Both the position numbers and the translations under genes were made by a program. Below the pieces are notes generated by a model. It saw only the letters and a list, made by a program, of their open reading frames with translations, was not told the origin of the DNA and made no database searches. From the NCBI GenBank assembly GCA_016716425.1, contig JADJWJ010000005.1, positions 124,001 to 188,000 of the forward strand: 64,000 bases of DNA, in the 5' to 3' direction. Origin of the DNA: Betaproteobacteria bacterium. GTDB taxonomy: Bacteria > Pseudomonadota > Gammaproteobacteria > Burkholderiales > Casimicrobiaceae. Of the stretch, positions 61,142-64,000 are shown piece by piece (within the stretch, counting starts at the first letter, position 1; every line of letters begins with the position of its first letter).

Positions 61142-61480
61142 ATGGAGCCGACGACGTTCGCCGCGGTCACCGCGATAGAGCCGCGCGGCGACGTCGTGCG
61201 CCGGCAGCACGCCGACAACCGCAAGAACTCCGACGTGCATCTGACGCGCGCCGGGCGCGCGCTCGAGCGCCGGCCGGTGCCGCTCGCCGTCGAGGTCCAC
61301 CGCATCGGTGTCCGCGGCGTGCCGGCGGCCGACCAGCGCGCCGCCCGCCGCGTGCTGCTCGCGATCGTCGCGAACCTGGCGCGCGACGAAGCGGCCGTGG
61401 CGGCGCATCGGGCCTTGCCGCGAGATGGCGGCCGCAACGGTGGCCGCCGGCCCGGCGGAAGCTGCGGCGCGCGTCCGTGA
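61142..61480 (+). pseudogene. MarR regulator fragment
   Basis: The 112-residue frame reads EPTTFAAVTAIEPRGDVVRR, then NSDVHLTRAGRALERRPVPL and AAARRVLLAIVANLARDEAA-like sequence. This is the C-terminal part of a MarR HTH protein: recognition helix, wing and dimerisation helix. The first helices of the DNA-binding domain (about 60-70 residues) are missing. The upstream 78 bp to coxG hold no matching sequence. It is likely a truncated remnant; whether the short product is made is unknown. Confidence 0.6.
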
Positions 61481-61719
61481 CGCCCGCGCGGTGGCGCCCG
61501 CGCCGCCGCCGTCGGCCGCCGGTGCGCGATCGCCCTCCGAGCGGCAGCGCTGGGCACTGGCGCTCGTCCGCAACCGAACGGTCGGCTCCTGCGGGTCCTG
61601 CCGACGCCAGCCGGCCCGCTGCCTCGTCGCGTGACGGTGACGTGACGGCACGTTCTCTAAGGTGGGTTCCGGGTGCCCCAGCCGGTGGCACCGCATGCCC
61701 CGACCCTCAAGGAGAAATC

Positions 61720-62438
61720 GTGGCCACTACGACGAAGTTCGTGCGCTTGCTCGTTATCGCAGCCATGGCAGGCTGCCCGTGCCTGGTGCAGTCCTCGCTG
61801 GCATCGGCGGCGCCGCCGCCGTTCACGCCCGGCGAACAGCAGATCTCGATGGATTTCCCGAGCGGGACGTGGGCCATCTACCCCGCAGGGCAAGGACAGA
61901 TCCTCGCGCAGACCTTCACGCCGTCCTCCAATCAGGCGCTCGGATACCTGTTGCTCCCGGTCGGCTGCACCGATGCGCTGATCGGCGTCACGATCCGCGA
62001 CGGCATGGGCGGTCCCATCCTCTACCTTTTCAACGACGCCGTGCCGGCCGACGTCACCGGCGAGTACCAGCTGCTTCAGCTCCACGATGCCGACAGTCCC
62101 GGGGGACCCGTCTGCGCAAGGGCCACGAGTACGCGTTCGAGCTGGCGGCGGTGCCCACCAGCACCGGGGGCAGCTGCGGAATCGTCAAGGGACCCGCTGC
62201 GAGCGGCTACGGCAACGGCCAGGCGTACTACGAGGACGTCGGCGTCAACGTCCCCGGCTTCATCCCGATCGACGCCAACGGCGGCGACCTTCCGTTCAGC
62301 AGCGGTGCGCTGGGGCGCAGTCCGGATCCTGCGCCGGCGGCGTCACCCGCCTGCCGGCAGCGGCCCGGCACGACGAAGCCGCGCGGCGAACGGCGAATCA
62401 GCCGAGCCGGATCGCGAGCCGCTGCAGCTCGAGGTTGA
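61720..62438 (+). CDS. Secreted protein of unknown function, frameshifted
   Basis: GTG 61720 follows an AAGGAG ribosome-binding site and starts a signal peptide (FVRLLVIAAMAGCPCLVQSS). The mature part reads EQQISMDFPSGTWAIYPAGQ, then GQILAQTFTPSSNQALGYLL and YQLLQLHDADSPGG. Near 62112 one base appears lost: the continuation LRKGHEYAFELAAVPTSTGG, then SGYGNGQAYYEDVGVNVPGF is in the next frame and ends at 62438. No family was recognised; the fold looks like a beta-rich secreted protein. The C-terminal 40 bp overlap the convergent TPR gene. Confidence 0.6.
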
Positions 62439-64000
62439 CCGCGTTGCGGTTGCGGAAGCTGTCGCGGAACTCGGGCGGAACGTGCCGCTCGGCGGTGTCG
62501 CGCAGCCACGCGGCACCGCGGGCGGCGAGCTGCCGCGCCTCGCCGGCGAGGCCGGCCTGCTGGAGGACGATGGCCGCGTTGCGCACGATGGCGGGCCACG
62601 TCAGGTCGTCGGTGCCCTGCCCATCCGCGACCACGACCGAAAGCCGGGCGTGCGCGACCGCGCTGTCGAAGGCACCCGCCTGCGCCTCACCTCGCGCGAC
62701 GCGCGACAGCGCGGATGCTTCGAGCCCGCGGAACCCGGCTTGCCGTGCCGCAGCCAGCACGTCGCGCGCCAGCGCGAGACCCTCCGCCGGCGCGGCGAGG
62801 TCGACGAGCCGCAGCGATGCACACAGCTGCACGAAGTGTAGCGCGTCCCCCTCCAGCAGGGCATGCCCGCGCTCCGCAGCGTCGCCGGGCCGGGCATTCC
62901 CCTCGGCGGCAAACCGCAGGTCGAGCAGCACGGCCTCGTGCTCCTTGCTGGGCGTATGGGCCTCCCGCTTCGCCTGCGCGCGATCCTGCTGGGCCCGGGC
63001 ATGCTGGCCGAGATCGAGCCAGATTCCGCGCACGCGCATAGGTGCCGAAAAGGTCGAACGCGACTCGCGCGCGCGCGACGGCGATCGCGGCGTGCGCACG
63101 CACCAGCGCCTCGTCGTACCGTCCCAGCAGACGAAGCGCCAGTGCCGCCATGTAATGACTCGAGTCGCTGGCGCCTTCGATTCCGTCGTGCCACTGCCGC
63201 GGCAGCGCGTCGGCCCGCTCGATCGCGGCAAGCGCCGTCTCCGGCTGACCAAGGCGCAGGCGCGCATGTGCCACATGTCCGAGCGCCGAAATCGCCATGG
63301 CGTGAGAGCCGCAGGCCAGTGCTTCGGAAACGGATTCGTCGAACAGGGCCGCCGCGCGCTGTACCTGCTCCGAGCGACTGAAGACGTAGCCGGCCTTCGC
63401 AAGCAGTGTGCAGCGCTCCGGGAGCGCCGGCCAGCGGCGTGCCTCCGGGAGGAGATCCTCGGTCACCCGGGCGGCGCTTTCGTGATCGCCCAACGACGCA
63501 TGCAGCACCGCGACATTCAGCGCGCCGGCGGCGCGAAGCCAGTCCCAGCCCACTTCGGTCGCCAGCGCCACCGCGCGCTGCTGCAGCGCAAGCGCCTCGT
63601 CGAGTCGTTCCTTGCGAACCATGTGGTAGTCGACGCGCGACTGCAGCGCGTGGACGCGATCCCTGGGCTCGACCGCCAGCTCGTCGAGCCGGTCGAGCAG
63701 CGGCCGGAGAGACGACCGTCGCCAACGCGGCGAACGCCTGCTACGGCGTCGCGGTGGTCGGCTTCCAGCGCCGCGGCCGCACCAGGAACTCGACCCCCTC
63801 GCGCGGACGCATCGCGGCATTCGCCCGGTCGGCCGCCCTGCGCAGCCACGGCAGCGCACGCTGCGGCGTCGTCGTCGCCTCCCAGTGCGCGGCGATGCGC
63901 GCCGGCTCGCCGTCGGCGCGCTCCAGCCACTCGGCGATGGACCCGTGCGTGTGCGTCGCGATCGCCGCCGGCAGCGACCGCAGCGCCGCCTCGAACACAA
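62398..64000 (-). pseudogene. TPR-repeat protein, frameshifted and cut by window edge
   Basis: On the minus strand, three frames together give one helical-repeat protein: SIAEWLERADGEPARIAAHW near 63950; RVDYHMVRKERLDEALALQQ to VAFDLFGTYARA (about 63650-63050); and GIWLDLGQHARAQQDRAQAK to AVNLELQRLAIRLG at the end (63040-62398). The repeats resemble the TPR part of AAA/BTAD-type transcriptional activators. Frame changes are needed near 63790, 63745-63735 and 63045. The N-terminus lies outside the window. It is either a decayed gene or contains sequencing errors. Confidence 0.6.

Noticed and set aside
61055..61696. Minus-strand 213-codon frame opposite the MarR fragment
   Set aside because: Low-complexity Arg/Ala-rich; the plus strand carries the recognisable MarR sequence.
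60880..62841. 653-codon plus-strand open frame
   Set aside because: Composite of coxG antisense, noncoding DNA and the 5' part of the secreted protein; no continuous homology.

Overview
The window is about 70% GC with dense, tightly overlapping genes. Its gene content is typical of a betaproteobacterium, most likely of the Burkholderiales: TRAP and taurine transporters, a LexA/ImuA/ImuB/DnaE2 SOS mutagenesis set, XdhC and CoxG, SrkA, and dispersed 'GCAGCGAGCGCAGCGAGCG' and 'GGGTCTGACCC' repeats. The assignment is inference from gene families and repeat types. No rRNA, tRNA, CRISPR array or complete insertion sequence was seen.

Positions 610-16738 form an organosulfonate catabolic island. Sulfoacetaldehyde acetyltransferase (xsc) is divergent from an IclR-type regulator. 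A seven-gene minus-strand operon (dctP-dctQ-dctM-hpsN-hpsO-hpsP-GMC oxidoreductase) is divergent from a LacI-type regulator, with two LacI-type operators between them. On the plus strand follow a class III aminotransferase (probable taurine:pyruvate aminotransferase) and tauABC. The inferred flow is: taurine (TauABC, Tpa), and possibly isethionate (the GMC oxidoreductase), go to sulfoacetaldehyde and then through Xsc to acetyl phosphate and sulfite; dihydroxypropanesulfonate (TRAP, HpsOPN) goes to sulfolactate, whose further degradation is not encoded here.

Positions 16832-23011 hold a trypsin-like protease/MoxR/DUF58/VWA cluster, split by a 540-bp array of repeats, and then a small unknown protein, a cupin and a secreted rhodanese. 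Positions 23104-41571 carry a dispersed SOS mutagenesis system (lexA, imuA, imuB, dnaE2). A HicA/HicB pair with a nonsense-mutated hicB lies between imuA and imuB. Also here are an AmpG-like transporter, a molybdopterin oxidoreductase with its cytochrome b, SrkA, a LysR regulator coupled to an adenylate cyclase, a TraB/GumN protein, a DUF1499 protein and an M14 carboxypeptidase. lexA and dnaE2 share a LexA-box-like palindrome, CCGYAT-N4-ATACGG.

Positions 41669-46779 encode a giant histidine kinase with eight GAF domains, split by a one-base frameshift. Then come an AI-2E-family transporter, a SulP transporter, and a plus-strand cluster (flavin disulfide oxidoreductase, TVP38 membrane protein, DUF547, ferritin-like protein, two TIGR04283-type glycosyltransferases and a TIGR04282/DUF2064 protein). 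The right end holds an outer-membrane-like protein, a GAF-LuxR regulator, XdhC, a GT39-like membrane glycosyltransferase, CoxG, a MarR remnant, a frameshifted secreted protein and a multiply frameshifted TPR protein that runs off the end.

Two themes cut across the window. Palindromic repeats sit at stop codons or inside reading frames, and in several cases supply C-terminal residues. One-base deletions recur in the right-hand 23 kb (near 41232, 45568, 62112, 63045 and 63735-63790) and may be assembly errors rather than real decay.
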